Below, piece by piece: positions 1 to 13,602 of a DNA stretch of 64,000 nucleotides (the first letter of the stretch is position 1; each line of letters begins with the position of its first letter). The notes beneath the pieces are model-generated. The model saw only the letters and a list, made by a program, of their open reading frames with translations. It had not been told where the DNA came from and made no database searches. This DNA comes from Manduca sexta. Lineage: Eukaryota > Arthropoda > Insecta > Lepidoptera > Sphingidae. The position numbers and the translations under genes are program-made. The stretch spans positions 18,694,589 to 18,758,588 of the forward strand of contig NC_051142.1 in NCBI RefSeq assembly GCF_014839805.1. The letters are read 5' to 3'.

Positions 1-2172
1 AAAGTTAACATTCACTAGTTTTATACTAGTTCATTTTGAAACCCTTGAAACGAGCCAGTACGCCGAGAGCACCACGATATACGGTCGTTACTAAATATGA
101 TATAATCTTCAAATACTTTCTCCCTGACAATTTTAATTGGTAATTACAATACATACATCTAATTGATGTTCCAGTCTCTGAGGAACAGTATCTTATCCAT
201 TTCAACAGGGAGAGTGACTTCACATTATGTAGGCCAGTGCTAGCCCTTCTGTCCAAGCTGGACTAAACCGTGGACACGAGATTGGCTCTTGACCCCAGAT
301 TAGTCCGTCCTGAGGACTCCTAAATCAATCTGCAACATGTATCTGATCAGTCCAGTCATGACTTTTGAAATGCTAAAACAGTTACTTTGTATGTGTAATA
401 AAGTGGTTTTCACATTACACCGTGATTTACATCGAAGATTTTACGTCCAACTCTTGCCGCGTACTTGACTGAAGATTTGTCGTAACAAAATTTAAATTTG
501 GAATACCGTTAGCGTATCTGATACCACCTCGTTAACTGCGGCAAAGAAAAAAAATATCATTTATAAACGTATTAATTTAAAGGATAGCGACGATGCTACT
601 AATGAGAGAATCTTGCAATGAAAATGATTTCACAGCGGCCCTAACATGATTCTTTATTTTTATTCTAAGCGGATATCTAGAAATATATGAGAATTAAGAT
701 AGAAATTAATATTTGTAATTATGTAATTAGCCGAATTATCATTCTACCATAAACTAACGCCTTTACAACCGACGGGTAAAGTAGAGGTACCATTAATGCA
801 TCTACACTCCGCCACACTCATATCCGTCTCATGATAAAGGATATTGTTTCCACCATAACAAAAATTATACATAAGTATCTATTAACCTTTTACAGTTTAG
901 TTGATTAATTAAACAAAAAAAAACGAGAAATACGTATGCATTTTGAGTAACATAAACCTCTATGAACATTCATAGTTCTATTTTTGAAAACAATAAAACA
1001 TCCGAACGTCAGAAATCCCGCCAAAAGTCCCCCGTTATTTTTTTCTGAAAACACGCGCTAGGCAAAGGAACAGTGGCGTGCAGCCCCGCCCTGTGCCATC
1101 AATAAGCGCCCGTCAAGCGCACAATGCACCGATATTCCGCAAAACTGTTAGATTTAAACAAAATAATAGAAAAAACGAGAATATGATATGTTGGAAAAAA
1201 CTGCTAATGTATTTTCGGATAGAACGATTGCTTTTTATTAACGCGTATAAATGTGGATTAGGGTAAAATAAGGGGTGATAATACAACAAATAAAAGAAAA
1301 CCATTTTTTCCCTAATAAACATTAAATATAGTTTTTTATTAATACATTCGACACAAATAAAAACAAAATGTGCTTGTAATTACCACTATTGCAAGTCGTG
1401 TAATAAAAAAAATATTTATACCTAAATCCACCACTTAAGGACAACTAAGTAGTTACATAATATTCTTGACTCTACCATGAGTTGTTAGGTTTCTAAAATA
1501 GATTTTTGGCCAGAAAGTACAAATACCCAGAAAAATATTTGCTATCCTCTTTAGTTTACATATATTATGATGAATGTGCTTGTAGCCTCTCTTTTCAAAC
1601 CTAAAACATCGTCGCGTCCGCTGAGTTTTGCACGCTGACTCCCTTTTTATGTCTCAATCATCCTAGGATTTCAAATCATCAATCACAAGATGTTGCCCGT
1701 GTCTTCGTGTTTCGTATGAAAGTCTTTCCGGCTACAAGTCTTTTAAACACGGGACGACGTCTGCGCCATTTAATGAAAAATTATAATTAAAAAAGTCCCA
1801 TTATATTATATGGGAGCCTATGTGTTAATCCAAGATAAGATCTACCCGTCTGCCAAGTTTGATCCAATCTGTTCAGTTGCTTCTGCGTTCGCTAATAACA
1901 AACATCCCAACCATTTTAAAAACCTTTTGCATTTATAATATTGCCGTAAATATAGTATATAAATATACAGTTACATTGAATTTTGAAAGTTTATTGTCAA
2001 TACATTCCTTCGTACCTACGCACCAAAAACCTCTGATACTAAACACAAAACAATCAACACCATTAACTAGCCCATAAATTTTAACCCTTTAGGAAAACAA
2101 TAAATTAATTCACATCCTATAACACTGAATTACAATATTCAAATAAAAATTAATTATACCTTTTTTCCACAG
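1..2172 (+). other. Intron (3' part) of the Dbx-type homeobox gene
   Basis: The exon starting at 2173 begins inside a homeodomain, so the DNA just upstream must be intron. It ends in a pyrimidine-rich acceptor (ttttttccacag). The stretch is AT-rich and has only short chance reading frames. I see no recognisable repeat or exon in it. How far left the intron extends cannot be seen. Confidence 0.75.
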
Positions 2173-2511
2173 GTGAAAATTTGGTTTCAAAATCGGCGCA
2201 TGAAATGGCGGAATTCGAAAGAACGTGAACTTCTAGCTTCAGGAGGATCCAGAGAGCAGACACTGCCTAACAAAAACAATCCACACCCCGATCTATCCGA
2301 TGCAGAAGCTGATAAACAGAAACTTTCTCCACTCTCACCCATTAATGATGAGCAGAATGAAGAAAAATCCAAGATCTATCCAACTACGTCTGATTTTAGA
2401 GGTTATGAAGACAAAATGGCGGTTGGACTATATGCGCGGGAATTTAATGAAGATGGCGATGACTTTGACAGCGACGCCAGCGCCTCTGACGAAGAAATTA
2501 ATGTAACTTGA
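2173..2511 (+). CDS. Dbx: Dbx-type homeobox transcription factor, last coding exon (partial gene)
   Basis: The exon opens with VKIWFQNRRMKWRNSKEREL, the end of helix 3 of a homeodomain, the part that reads the DNA major groove. It follows a good acceptor, and an intron between homeodomain residues 46 and 47 is common. The next residues, LLASGGSREQTLPNKNNPHPDLSD, closely match what I recall of the segment behind the homeodomain in vertebrate DBX1/DBX2 and insect Dbx proteins. The tail is acidic (DGDDFDSDASASDEEIN) and ends at TGA 2509-2511. Seen: homeodomain end, conserved tail, acidic C-terminus. Known of the family: Dbx proteins are nuclear factors that pattern interneurons, usually as repressors. 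Inferred: this is the insect Dbx orthologue. The N-terminal exons lie left of the window. Confidence 0.87.
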   Translation: MKIWFQNRRMKWRNSKERELLASGGSREQTLPNKNNPHPDLSDAEADKQKLSPLSPINDEQNEEKSKIYPTTSDFRGYEDKMAVGLYAREFNEDGDDFDSDASASDEEINVT

Positions 2512-3345
2512 CGTGTTTTTGTAAATTACATATAGGCTTGTAAAGATTTAGATTGTATATAAGTTTTTGCGTGCGATTTTATTCTAATTCGTTATACGTT
2601 GAAATAGACATGCTTTTACAATTATATCTAATGTTAGGTTTGTCTAGAAGAATTTTTTCTTTTTCAAGTTCACAGGTCATTTAGGACGATTTTTCCAAAT
2701 ACAAAATTTCTTGATGTTGTAATTTTTGTAATCGGCGCAGAGAACATATATCAAACAGCCTAGATTTAAATATATATTAGTTTAAATAGGTATTTATTTA
2801 ATAATAATGTAGGTGATTTTGTTATGCATACGATGTCGCATGCAAAAACTATTGACGATAATTTAAATGTGTTTTATTAGTAAAAATATTGTAAAATATA
2901 AAACAACCTACGTCCCACCACTGGGTACAGGCCAAGCTTATGGTTTGGGCTGCCCAGACTAAATCATTTATAGACTTCTAGTGGGAGATTATCAGCATTA
3001 TTTGTTAAAAACAAGAACGAGGTTTACAGTACTAGTTAAGTGCCGATCAACTGACTAAATAATTGTCCCACACGTTCATCAGGAAAGTAACCATTGACTA
3101 TAATAAGCTCACGATTGAGCGACGGTTATTTAATTATTATTGACTTACCTAAGTCTAAGTTAACCGAGACTCAACCACTAGTAGTCTGTGGAATGATTTG
3201 CCGCTTGCACGTTTCATTAAAATATAATAATCTTTTGTAAATGTGAATATGTGGTGCAATTTCGTCACGTTTGATTTAAACTATGATAATGTTTTATGTT
3301 CACGCGAATGTTAGACATTGAAATAAAACAATTTTTATGAATTTT
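2512..3345 (+). other. Probable 3' UTR of the Dbx-type gene
   Basis: AT-rich DNA directly after the Dbx stop codon. The first convincing AATAAA is at 3322-3327; a second possible one is near 4018. The true cleavage site is unknown. A short piece at about 2905-2945 (cctacgtcccaccactgggt) resembles a worn LINE tail and could mean that the UTR ends earlier. Confidence 0.45.
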
Positions 3346-5060
3346 ATCGCGTTTGTTTATATTATAATTTACTCCTGACGTTTCGAAGACTTTGTAGTCC
3401 CCCGTGAGTGCGTTAAAATTCGTAAAATAGTTTTATTTCAATTAAACTATGATTCCATTCTTTATTCATTTTGTAGGCCGTCCAGTATTAGTGTACAGTA
3501 CGCTGCCTCAGACTGAAGCATTAATACCGGTGACTCTCAAATCCTCACTACTCATTATTGACTTATTAGATGCCGGCGAATATTTGCTATTTTTAGTTTA
3601 ATTTTCCTCCAATAAACCACCGACTTTCTAGTCACTTTTCCATCGGTATCTATTAACCTTATTGTTATTTGTGTAATTTCAATTATGTCTCCTTAAAACA
3701 ATGTTGTCTTTGTATGAATATGCTTAAACTCTATCTAGGAAATATAAAACCCAGCTCATGTCCAAATAATTTTGAAAATGCCTGATCTCGACGTGAGAAG
3801 CAATTCAAGCTTGATTTGTCTACTAGATATTTCCTAAATATGTTTAGACTCTCAAATGTAGCAAGGGCTATCAAAATAGTTGCAAAATCTTTTTTCCAAC
3901 AGCACCATAATATTAAACTGTAAATAATGTATGTTAAGTCATCAGATCTCAGTATAAGAATAAGTTTTGTCAAGACTTAATTATAGTATGTATGCTACAC
4001 TGTAAAATATATGTGGAAATAAAATATTGGTGAAAAATTATGTTGAGTTTTTTATGCAATGAATGCGCTGCAAACTACATGTTTTTATTAAATAGACAAA
4101 ACATCGATGAAGTAAATACTCGAATTATGAAAAAACATTCTATTGCTAGCATAAGTTTCCTGACGTCAAATATAACGTAGAATCTAGTGTAGATTCTAGA
4201 TCCATAGAGTCGACATAGATCTTGACTTAATATTATTAAAACTTACACGAGACATATTAAATTTGTCGAAAATTTTTTTTCGACGAATAAGATCTTGACT
4301 TCTTAATCATATTCTGAAATCCAGATACTTGCAGTATTTGGTGCTGATCTTATGACAAAACCAATGAATATGCTTGCTAATTTAATGTTATGACAGTTTA
4401 AGGAGATACCTGGATGATTATTAGTCAATTAAATACCCTTAACTAAAATCAGACACAGACAAATAATTGACCACAGATTAACATAATATAGATTACTTTC
4501 TATTCAAAAGTGTTCTTTTTATAAATCTTTCTAACCGTCAAATGACTTAAAATGCGCGAAGCCACGCCGAGCAACTAATACTTAATTAAAACTTTATACT
4601 AAAGGCATTCTATATGTTGCGAAAGTTTATTAAGCGAGGTTTAAATAAAAATCCGCACAGTATAAAATGTATTGTGTCGCGTGCAATAAATACGCGGAGG
4701 TGTGAACCGCCGTCAGGCGCAGCGCTCGCCCGTGTGTTATTTACACCTTGCACGACCCTATTACCGGTATATACCGGTACACGGATTTATCGGGATTTTT
4801 TATCACGGTAGATGTGTTGGTGTACAGTGTACATATTGATAGCTTCGAGGATTGCTAGAGTTACTTAATGTGTTATTGAATGTACAGCAGGTGAAGGAAG
4901 ACTACACGGAGATGTTATTTTATGATATGCACATAATCGCCATTCAGTGGGTTATAGAGGAATACCTCTAGTACTCTTAATACTGATAGAAATAACTATC
5001 ACAATCACTATTAATATTTCCAACTCCTCCCTACCTTTTTATTTGAATAATTTCGTGGCG
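3346..5060. other. Intergenic stretch with no recognised feature
   Basis: AT-rich spacer. I see no exon, RNA gene or clear mobile element. A small palindrome (tagaatctagtgtagattcta, about 4180-4200) is the only local structure. Confidence 0.5.
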
Positions 5061-5061
5061 G

Positions 5062-5180
5062 GATAATGACAAATTAGTTTTCCCTGAGACTCACCGATAT
5101 GTCATAAAAAGCGTGCCACTGCTGATCCTGGCTTACAGGAGTTGTAGTGGTGGGTGTGAGGGCGGGAAAAGTCTATTACA
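5062..5180 (+). repeat. Dispersed repeat fragment, related to 40101-40190
   Basis: This piece and the one at 40101-40190 share the blocks ccctgagact and agttgtagtggtgggtgtga followed by ggcgggaaa, in the same order and at similar spacing. It looks like a fragment of an interspersed element of unknown class. No terminal repeats or coding capacity are visible. Confidence 0.5.
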
Positions 5181-5751
5181 ATCACTTTAAACTTATCAAC
5201 TCATCTGAATATAAATAAACTACAGACTATAAATAAACATTTTTATAATCTTCTTCATCATCTTTAGAATCAATGATTGACCTAACCAGTGTTTAGTACC
5301 TGTTGCTCAAATTACTTGAGGCAAGAAAATATTGAAAATAAAGAGTTCTCGGTATGCTGACTCAGACTGTATTCCAAAAAACTGAGGAATAGGGAGAGCA
5401 AAACTAGTACCAACACAAATACAAACAGCATTACATCAATGATTGTACTTAAACCAAGCTTACGTATTCAAACCTGCACTAGAGGGTGTAATGAGATCAA
5501 ACAGCGCGATTTGGGAGTGCGTTTGACGTCACGGCGCCGGCACGCGACTCGCACGTGGCGCCATCTCTGGACCACATCGATTTATGCTGTTTGTACATTT
5601 ACTTTAAACTACTCGTGGACGATAAGAGTCCTTTAGTGGCGTGTAGCATCTTGATAAACTTTGATGCTATCTGACATATTACCTCTACTTCTAATAATAA
5701 CTGAGTCATTGCAAACGCTTCAACGCACCATAAAGACCCCATTGACTGTCT

Positions 5752-6095
5752 CCGTAGCGTAGTTGTAATTGTACACGGTACGACTGCGACTACCGCGCTG
5801 AGGTCCTGGGTTTGAATCCCGGGTAGGGCCAAAATAATTGTGACTGGGTTTTACCATTTTAAAAATTACTCAGTCGCAGCTCGGAGTCAAGTAGGTGACG
5901 GTGTGATGTCCCCGTGCCTTGGGAAGCACGTAAAGCCGTTGGTCCTGCGCCTGATCTCATTCCGATCGTGTCGGGTTGCCGTCTCACCGAACTACGAGTG
6001 TCAAGGCACAGAGAGCACACACTTTGCACTATAATACGCGTACCTGGTTGATCTCTGTTGAGATTGGCCGCTGTGGCCGAAATTCGGTTAGAAAG
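5752..6095 (+). mobile_element. tRNA-derived SINE with an alternative body
   Basis: The head (about 5752-5830) looks like a tRNA with RNA polymerase III boxes: gcgtagttgtaattg near an A box, and gggtttgaatcccggg as a B box. The body behind it (gccttgggaagcacgtaaag, then gttggtcctgcgcctgatct) differs from the body of the other SINEs in this window, such as 28859-29110. The lower part, ending near attggccgctgtggccgaa, is a sequence I recall from many lepidopteran SINEs. Non-autonomous; it would depend on a LINE reverse transcriptase. Confidence 0.75.
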
Positions 6096-6099
6096 GAAT

Positions 6100-8795
6100 C
6101 AAAGAGTAACAACTCTACTACTCTCGTCACAGTGAAATGTTATAAGTCCCATGCTGCTCAATAATTATTGACTGCAATACCTCTTTAATTATATCATATA
6201 CTGTATTTGCATAAATAAAGTTCATTCAAGTTCCAGTCTAACCTCACCTGCACGTGAATAATGCTGAATAAATCCTAATCTAGTGAATAATTAGTTCCAG
6301 TAAAGTGAGCTATCGTCGAAACTTCCTAACCCAGTTCTAAATCAGCCGGCATAATTGTGTGGACTGCCGAGGGGTAACCATCTCTCCTACCAATATCTTG
6401 ATTCCATTTCACTTATCGTCCCCGAAAAAAATGGGAAGTATTTTGACATATGCGCAGGAAAACAAATATAACTTTCCTTTAATATCTGTTTTTTCTACAG
6501 TTTGATAGAGATTACATAGTTAATTAAAGTAATAACGTTTGCATTTTATATGGCAGAAATTAGCTTCCTTTCCATACACGGAGATTGGTAACCCACGTAT
6601 AACATTGAGTATTATAGCTGACTGGTTGGTGGCTAATTTAATCCCTAACCTAAAAAATTTGGTAACATAAAGACTAGAAAGCAAAACGGTCTTCATTAAC
6701 TTAATAAATAGATAATACGACAATAATGCACTAAACATATTTTGTGCAAAAACGTATTAAAAATTCTCCATCTAAGAAACAAAGATGGCGGCTCGAAAGG
6801 GGTATTCATTGTGCAGATGTCACCGACAGTGCTTATCTCTTTGATGTTTGCTCTGGGGGTACGCCTTCATAACGTATGTTTTAAATACGGAAGTGGAAGA
6901 TATAGGACTGGAATATGGGATTAAATTGTTAAATATTGCTTTATTTTATAGTGCGATTGCTGTGTTATAGCCTCTTTTAATAAAGAGGTTACATTTTGTC
7001 AGTATTTCGTTAATTAATGATAGATTTATATTCGAAATTCTTAGTGTGAATAACATTGCGAAGAATTTATTCTAGTTTTATTCACCGTTTGTGAGCGACG
7101 AATGAATTTGAAACATTTGTTGTTTAGGTAACTTAGTCGTAATTTATTGCATATTAACGAAATTGTCAATACCCGAAAGAACAAGAATGACTACATCATC
7201 TTAATTAAAAATAAAAAAAAATGGTTTCTATACTGCAACAATTTGAAAGAATCCAAACTTTCTAAATTTTAAGCATTTATTTTTAATTACTTCAGAACAC
7301 CAAATGAAAGGCACAGATAATATAAAAACCTAAGCATTTTAATCATTATTAATTTTTATTTCTTCGGTTTTTGATTTTTACAAATTTTTCTTTCACGGTT
7401 CACGCCATCTCCCTCCCACACCATATGACGGCCGCGTGTCACGCACGCGGCGCGGCGCGGCGTCACAGATTTGGCACGCACAAACGCATGCGTTTTATTA
7501 GCAGATTTGTATTTATTTGACGTCACCGTATGCTATTGAATTATAGATTAATCGTGGTAATTGATTTAGGATAGTTTTAGACCACCAAATATCTATACAT
7601 AATAAATGTAGGACGATACCTTAAGTAAGGTCTCACGCACTGAGAATTATGGAATTGTTGCATTCATAAGCTCGTGGTTTGTTTCCGAAAGGTCAAGAAG
7701 AGGGTATCTAGCGACTCTCGGAAAGATAATAATTATAAGATAATAAATCACGATAATCATAAGACGACGTTCAAGGCTGTTTGTAAAATCGAAAAGCACA
7801 AATCACCCAAGTCAGAATCACATTTCAAAATCGCAATATGTTTAATAGATCAATGTAGCAATTTGTAATGCCACTAAAATTTTTAAATAGTTATGGATAA
7901 CAATGTACGCCTTTCTTTTAGGTCATGTCATGGTGGTGGAGTAAAACGGATGGATTTATAACATAAATAAATGTATTAACTTAAACTTTTTTCAACCAGT
8001 GCACATCACCTCTTATAAATACTGCTTGAGGCTGAATACGAAAGCCCTTACATCTAAACAAGATAGATTCTTGCGTATTATTTCGAATGGTTACACGAAA
8101 AAGGTCAGGTTTTGTCCGAACCCCTTAACAAAACTAATTGATTGCAATACAAAGAGGCGAGCACTTATACCCGGTGTCCAGTTACTAATGGATGTTCCTT
8201 ATATTTACAGAAACCGATTCGCATACGCTTTCGTTAAACATTTTCGCATTCGCAAAAAATACACATTATAGACGAATTAGAACTGATGGGTCTTGTATAT
8301 TGCATGTGTTAACTATAAGCAAAGTAATGTCAATAAAACAATATATTTATTGTGAGGTAAAACGTTATTAAAAACAGAAAATATATAAACAACTCATATT
8401 CCTGGAATAACACAAAATATACTATAAAACTTGTAATTACTAGTCGTCTCACGCGACAGCTCTGTGAACAATTAACTACTTACACACTTTCTAAATAATT
8501 CCAATTATATTATTAGCCTTTACTCAGCCTCTGTGGTCACGGTACGGCAGCAAACATAACAAAGTTGACAGTTATAAATATTCGTACAACAGCTAAAAAA
8601 TTGTTATAGGGTTTACAAAAATAGCCGCAGTGAAATTTTGTTTTTCGTTCGAATGTAACAGTTTATATTTTGTGTATTTTGGACTTGAGTTATGATTGTT
8701 TTAGCCCAATTGGAGAATTATGTCTGCATTAATCAAAACTTAAATTAAATAATACGGTAACCCCTGATAAACAAATCGTTAAAACAAAAATTAAG
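6100..8795. other. Intergenic stretch without recognised genes
   Basis: AT-rich spacer with only short reading frames of up to 90 codons that resemble nothing I know. A GC-rich patch at about 7420-7500 (cgcacgcggcgcggcgcggc) stands out from its surroundings and might be regulatory, but no gene start is visible beside it. Confidence 0.45.
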
Positions 8796-8798
8796 CAG

Positions 8799-8902
8799 CT
8801 AGTAATATACATATTAACCCAAACGTTGTCGCATCGGGGACTGCTAAAGTAGTGGAGGATTCGGTTCCCCGACGCGACGACTTTGATTCAATATATTACT
8901 AG
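8799..8902 (+). ncRNA. Long imperfect hairpin of pre-miRNA size (candidate only)
   Basis: The left arm (8799-8840) starts with ctagtaatata and ends with gtcgcatcgggga. The right arm (8866-8902) starts with tccccgacgcgac and ends with tatattactag. The outer 11 bases pair perfectly and the inner 13 bases pair at 12 positions (G-U possible at the other). In between are mismatches and about five unpaired bases. The loop is about 25 nt (8841-8865). Size and shape fit a microRNA precursor, but a short inverted-repeat MITE would look the same. I do not recognise the arm sequences as a known microRNA. Confidence 0.35.
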
Positions 8903-10375
8903 GTAATTGTAAAATACTTAAAGGACAAACAAACATTCTCTTTAACTTTTTTGGGGTTTATTTGTATATATAAAAATCATCATAACCTCAAAATCCACTG
9001 CGTACATATTCCGCATTTGTACACAATATTAAACAGCGAGTAGTGTTTCCAAATTGCTTCCCCGGTGTTATATGACACGTTTTAAGGGAGCTCAGTGGCG
9101 GACCGCAGGGAGGGATGATAATTGGCTTGGGGGATGGGTGGGGGTCAAATAGGTATAGTGATAATTATAGTTTCTAAAGACTCTTGTACAGGAATGAATG
9201 TAAAAATAGGAACATAAGTCCACATCGACTGATTTTTTAATCTAAATTTCTACAATAACCATGAGCGGAATACTAAAACTAAAAATATAATTTAAAAAGT
9301 CTGATAACAATATGAATGTTTAAACTATTTGCTAGAGAATCTTCCATCTTTAAACTAACTCAATAAAAGCTTTCCCTACTTCATATCCAGGTACAATAGA
9401 AATAAAATCAATTATATAAATATAATTTTACAAATATTTCCATTAACGAGACACATAAATAAGAACCGTGTTCACACATTTTTCTAGCGCTGTCATCTCA
9501 CAATAGTGTACCGTTAGTTACGATCCCGAAGCGGTTGGATCAATGCCTCGTAAAATATCACAGATCACTATACGATGCACAAATAACTATTTAGTACGTC
9601 TTGAATGAAGGACAAATGGGGCGTGATAATATTGACATTAAAATATAGGGTTTCGTTCGAGTCAAAATATTTATTGCTTGGGTTTAAATCTTTTTAGAGA
9701 AACACGATGATTTATAAAGCCGCTGATTGTTAAGATTGCTGATTAATAAATAAATAGGTATATTTATTATAATTATTACTGTTGATTGATGGACAATTTT
9801 CAGTTTAAGCCGGTGACTCTAGAAGTACTTATGAGTGGTCAAAGCTATGTCTACGAATTTAATAAATACCGTGAAATCTACGATGTATTTATATACTTAC
9901 CCCCTTATTCATAGACGTTTTTTATCTAAGAACAGAGCAAAGCTGTGATAAAAAGTCTGTTTCTCAGTGCTGACGGCATGGCAACCTACGCAGTGCGTAG
10001 ACTGTAATACTGAGATATAACAATATTAGCCAATCACAACGGCCCTATGGCCATTTTCGGTATAAATAATAGTCTGAATTGTCTTATAGTCTATCAGGGG
10101 GTCGACCCCCATTTACCTACCTTAGTCCGGGCCGCTCTGTTGTCAAGCGTCGTGTTTACAACACACGACACGCACTCGCTCGTATTGATGACTACACGAC
10201 GACATGAACGCTGGATGCGACACGGTAATAGTTTATCAACTGGTTTAAGTGACAATTAACGTTTACCTAAACAATGTGTTCTGAACACTGTAATCTAATT
10301 AGAGATATTGTGTTTCCACTTTTATATTATTATACACAGAGAAGGAAATGATACAAATGTTATTGATATAATAAT
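8903..10375. other. Intergenic stretch with no recognised feature
   Basis: AT-rich spacer. A G-rich run lies at about 9105-9150. A perfect short palindrome, gggggtcgaccccc, lies near 10096. No exon or repeat class is identified. Confidence 0.45.
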
Positions 10376-10640
10376 TATATCTTCTACTACGGAGAGGGAT
10401 TAGGCCTTAGTCCGCTACACTAAATTAGGGCAGACTGGCAGACTAAACATACCCTCCTTTTATAGAGAAATTCTCAGATATGCAGGTTTCCTCACGATGC
10501 TTTCCTTCACCGTTAAAGTAAGCGATAATTCACGATACACAAATAACTTTCGAAAAATCAGAGGTGCGTGCCCTTGGGTCTTGAACCTGCGAATATTTGT
10601 CGCGGCTGTTCCACTCCCTACTAAGCTATCGTCGCCTTGG
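10376..10640 (-). mobile_element. Worn SINE-like repeat, tRNA-like head on the - strand
   Basis: On the - strand the right end reads ggcgacgatagcttagtagg, then gcaggttcaagaccc, resembling A and B boxes of a tRNA-derived promoter. The middle holds gcaggtttcctcacgatgc followed by tttccttcaccgttaaag (+ strand), a motif I recall as widespread in lepidopteran interspersed repeats. A diverged copy in the same orientation lies at about 38985-39245. No target-site duplication could be defined. Confidence 0.6.
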
Positions 10641-11639
10641 ATCTAGAAAACCAGTTTCGCCAAGCTGGTCTAATTTCAATTTTGTCATCTTATTGTTATG
10701 ATCATAATCAAGCAAGACATTGACAAATAACTTTTCAATTGGTAAGTGCATACTTTTCTACGTGGAAATGACACTTTACAATAAGTTATTTGAGCCGTAG
10801 ATGTAAAATAAAAAAGTGTAAGTTTCGAACAAAATAAATATTAATAAAAAGTAATTTTAATATTACGCGCTCTAATACCACTACTACTACTCTTAGAGAA
10901 TTCGTCGCAGCAGCAACATCATACTTTCAGTCAGAAATACACTCACGTACATGCCATATTCGCATTAAACTACAAAATTATCAAAAAAAAAAAAAATTAA
11001 AACCTAGTTTTTTGATGAAAATATTAGTTATTAATGGATGATTTTTGGCACAATGTCAGCAAAGGTGAACACGATTTGTGGTTTCTTTAAGTTACGCCAT
11101 GTCAAAATGACCCTGTATGTGATGAACAGTTTTGTGTACAGAAAGCATTGCAGCGCCATGGTGAACTAGTTATCACTGACACAGGAGTTTGAAGTAATGT
11201 AGGTAATCAGACTGTATTGCTAACTTCTAACAGTCGTCGGTCCAAAAAATCGTCGGTAAAAACTCCATACTCCATTCCTAAACGTATACTTATCGTAGAA
11301 GGCGTGGATTTTAATAGATATAGCATAAGTCGAATTATAAACAGGTTTAATAAATGTTGTAACAACACAATATCAGAAAAGGCATAAACACACATGGTAT
11401 TAAAGTAAGAAATAGGAATTTAGAAAAGAAGAGAGCGTTTGTACCCACAGAAATACCCCCGTACGAAATACGACGGCAAATTGACACTTTTAAGAAGAAA
11501 CTCCAAAAGTCCTTAAACGTCGATTTTTTTAAAGACTGTGGTACTATCACGGTTCAAGTTATGCTGGATACAAATATAATGTCTAAAACGACTAAACACT
11601 TCAAGTATATCTCATGAATTAAAATAATGAATTACTTAT
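10641..11639. other. Intergenic stretch with no recognised feature
   Basis: AT-rich spacer with short unremarkable reading frames only. A poly(A) run lies at about 10983-10997. Confidence 0.4.
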
Positions 11640-11797
11640 TCGCATCTCATTAGCAACCAATCTCAATCTTTTTTCCGATTCCGAAAAGAACCAATCAAAA
11701 TAACTCATTTGCAATGACAATAAAACCTTACTCTGATTTGTCCAACTTTAAGATAGATTAATAAAACAGATTGGGATCGTTTTTTGAATGGCGGTTA
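11640..11797 (+). mobile_element. MITE family member (copy 1 of 3)
   Basis: It shares the core aaccaatctcaatctt / ccgattcc / gaaccaatcaaaataa, and the right end gatcgttttttgaatggcgg, with copies at 24766-24924 and 52623-52779. The family has imperfect terminal inverted repeats of the form aaccgccattttcaataaac. In this copy the left inverted repeat has decayed. Non-autonomous DNA transposon; superfamily not determined. Confidence 0.55.
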
Positions 11798-11799
11798 AA

Positions 11800-13602
11800 G
11801 ATTGAAACAATTAGAATACAAGGTCCACCTCGCAGTCAGTATAATTTTGATGCATTTTCGTTACGAAATATAATAATGTCCTATATCAATTGTATTATCT
11901 CCCTCTAAACATTAATTTGTCAACGTACAACACTAAATATGAATAAAAAATAAGCAAAATAAAGAATCTTGTTCTACACAAAACATTTAAAAGAGTTTAT
12001 GTTCCGGAAGAACTAATTATTGCTACAAAACGTGTTTAAATTCAACAATTTGGGAAGTGTAGCGTTAAATTTGTTTTAAAGAAATAATTTATGGCGCGAA
12101 AACATCATTATGTTTCTATTATAAATAAACAGATGTGCGTTTTAGTGTCAAATTAGGGGCAGGGAATGTTGTCTGTGATTGTTGTCGACATATCGAGTAG
12201 TCTTTATGAGAGACATGTTTGCAGAGAAGTGGCAGCACTTATATTTGTTTTATATTTTAATAGTCGAACTGTGTATCACATATTTATTTTCAATGAATCT
12301 TTTTTTTTAATCACAGTAACTTTGTTAAAATAAATTAACAATATTGTTCTGTTTATTCAAATTCAACGGAATCTTTAAACAGTTTTTATAATGTCATATC
12401 ATTATGAAAATCAACGATATACGTAAATACTTTCCTATTTTCTTACTGAAAAATTATATATTTTTTATAACAATTATCCACACTTATTTTATTTAACTAA
12501 ATCAAGTTAAAAAAAGAATTCGCAAAAAGCTATCGATAGCAACCAACCCCTATCCATTGTGTTTTTAAAAGGGTGATGAGTAAAGCCGAGCCCCGTGTGT
12601 GGCCCCGGATTACTGATCTTTGCCATAAAATCCAACAGGAATTCTTTTTAATTCGAGTGTTGGCGTGAGAACTAGCTAATAATGTGAAAAAATATAAAAA
12701 GGCTGACAAGTACATCGTATTCATTTATAGAAAAGAAGTGTAATGTAATTGTATTGTTACTTTTTTTGGGCTTGAAACTTGGTTATTATAATCATTTTGT
12801 TCGGGCTAAACGTCACGAATTCTCTATTTTAAAAAAATCTTTATTTCAGCGTAGTTTTACGTCCATGTCGTTCCATACGTCTGTTTTTACGGGTGTTCAC
12901 TCGCTTTGCACGAAATCAATTTTTTTATCAATACCCTAGTGGTAAGTAAATACAATGTGGTCCAAAAACAATTATGACTATGAGATATTGCATCCTGTAA
13001 CTATCGTGAGAATTATGCCGGCTGACCCTAGAACGTGGCGCATCGGAGTATATTTTACTGCGGCGTGTTTTCACCGTGCTCACGCTAACTACATTCAAGT
13101 CGAATACAGAATATGTCCATACATTTATTTCAGTTTCATCCCACAGATTTTTCGTAACAAACTCTTGCAATATTATCTTCTATATCCGTAGGGATAGCGA
13201 CATACGATACACATAATTGGAAATAGTGTTATTTATAACAATATTGTAACGTCATGAGTGAGAACATAATACACAAACCGGAATCTAAACGGACTTACGA
13301 AATAACTTGCTAATAAATAGTACGACTTACAAAATATTATTGATACAGGAAGTAAATTCGATACAGGTAAAAACACACGTGGTCTGATTGGCAGGTGCCG
13401 GCCGCACACGAGAGTGTTTCAAATTTTACTCAAAGGCTCGGCGTTTGGGTATTATGACAGGTCAGTTTATACTCTGCCTAACTTAGAGTCAAAAATATTT
13501 TAAAATCCGAAACTACCTACTTAGTTTGTATATATTTTTTTTACTACAAAAAAGACAAAATTTCAGCGGATAACCAAGTATTGTGTAATTTTTATAAAAT
13601 AA
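11800..13602. other. Intergenic stretch with no recognised feature
   Basis: AT-rich spacer between a MITE and a Helitron. The reading frames here (up to 80 codons, both strands, 12530-13191) overlap one another and show no familiar domain. Confidence 0.4.

Noticed and set aside
7420..7500. GC-rich patch as a CpG-island promoter
   Set aside because: Too short, and no gene start or splice donor nearby can be supported.
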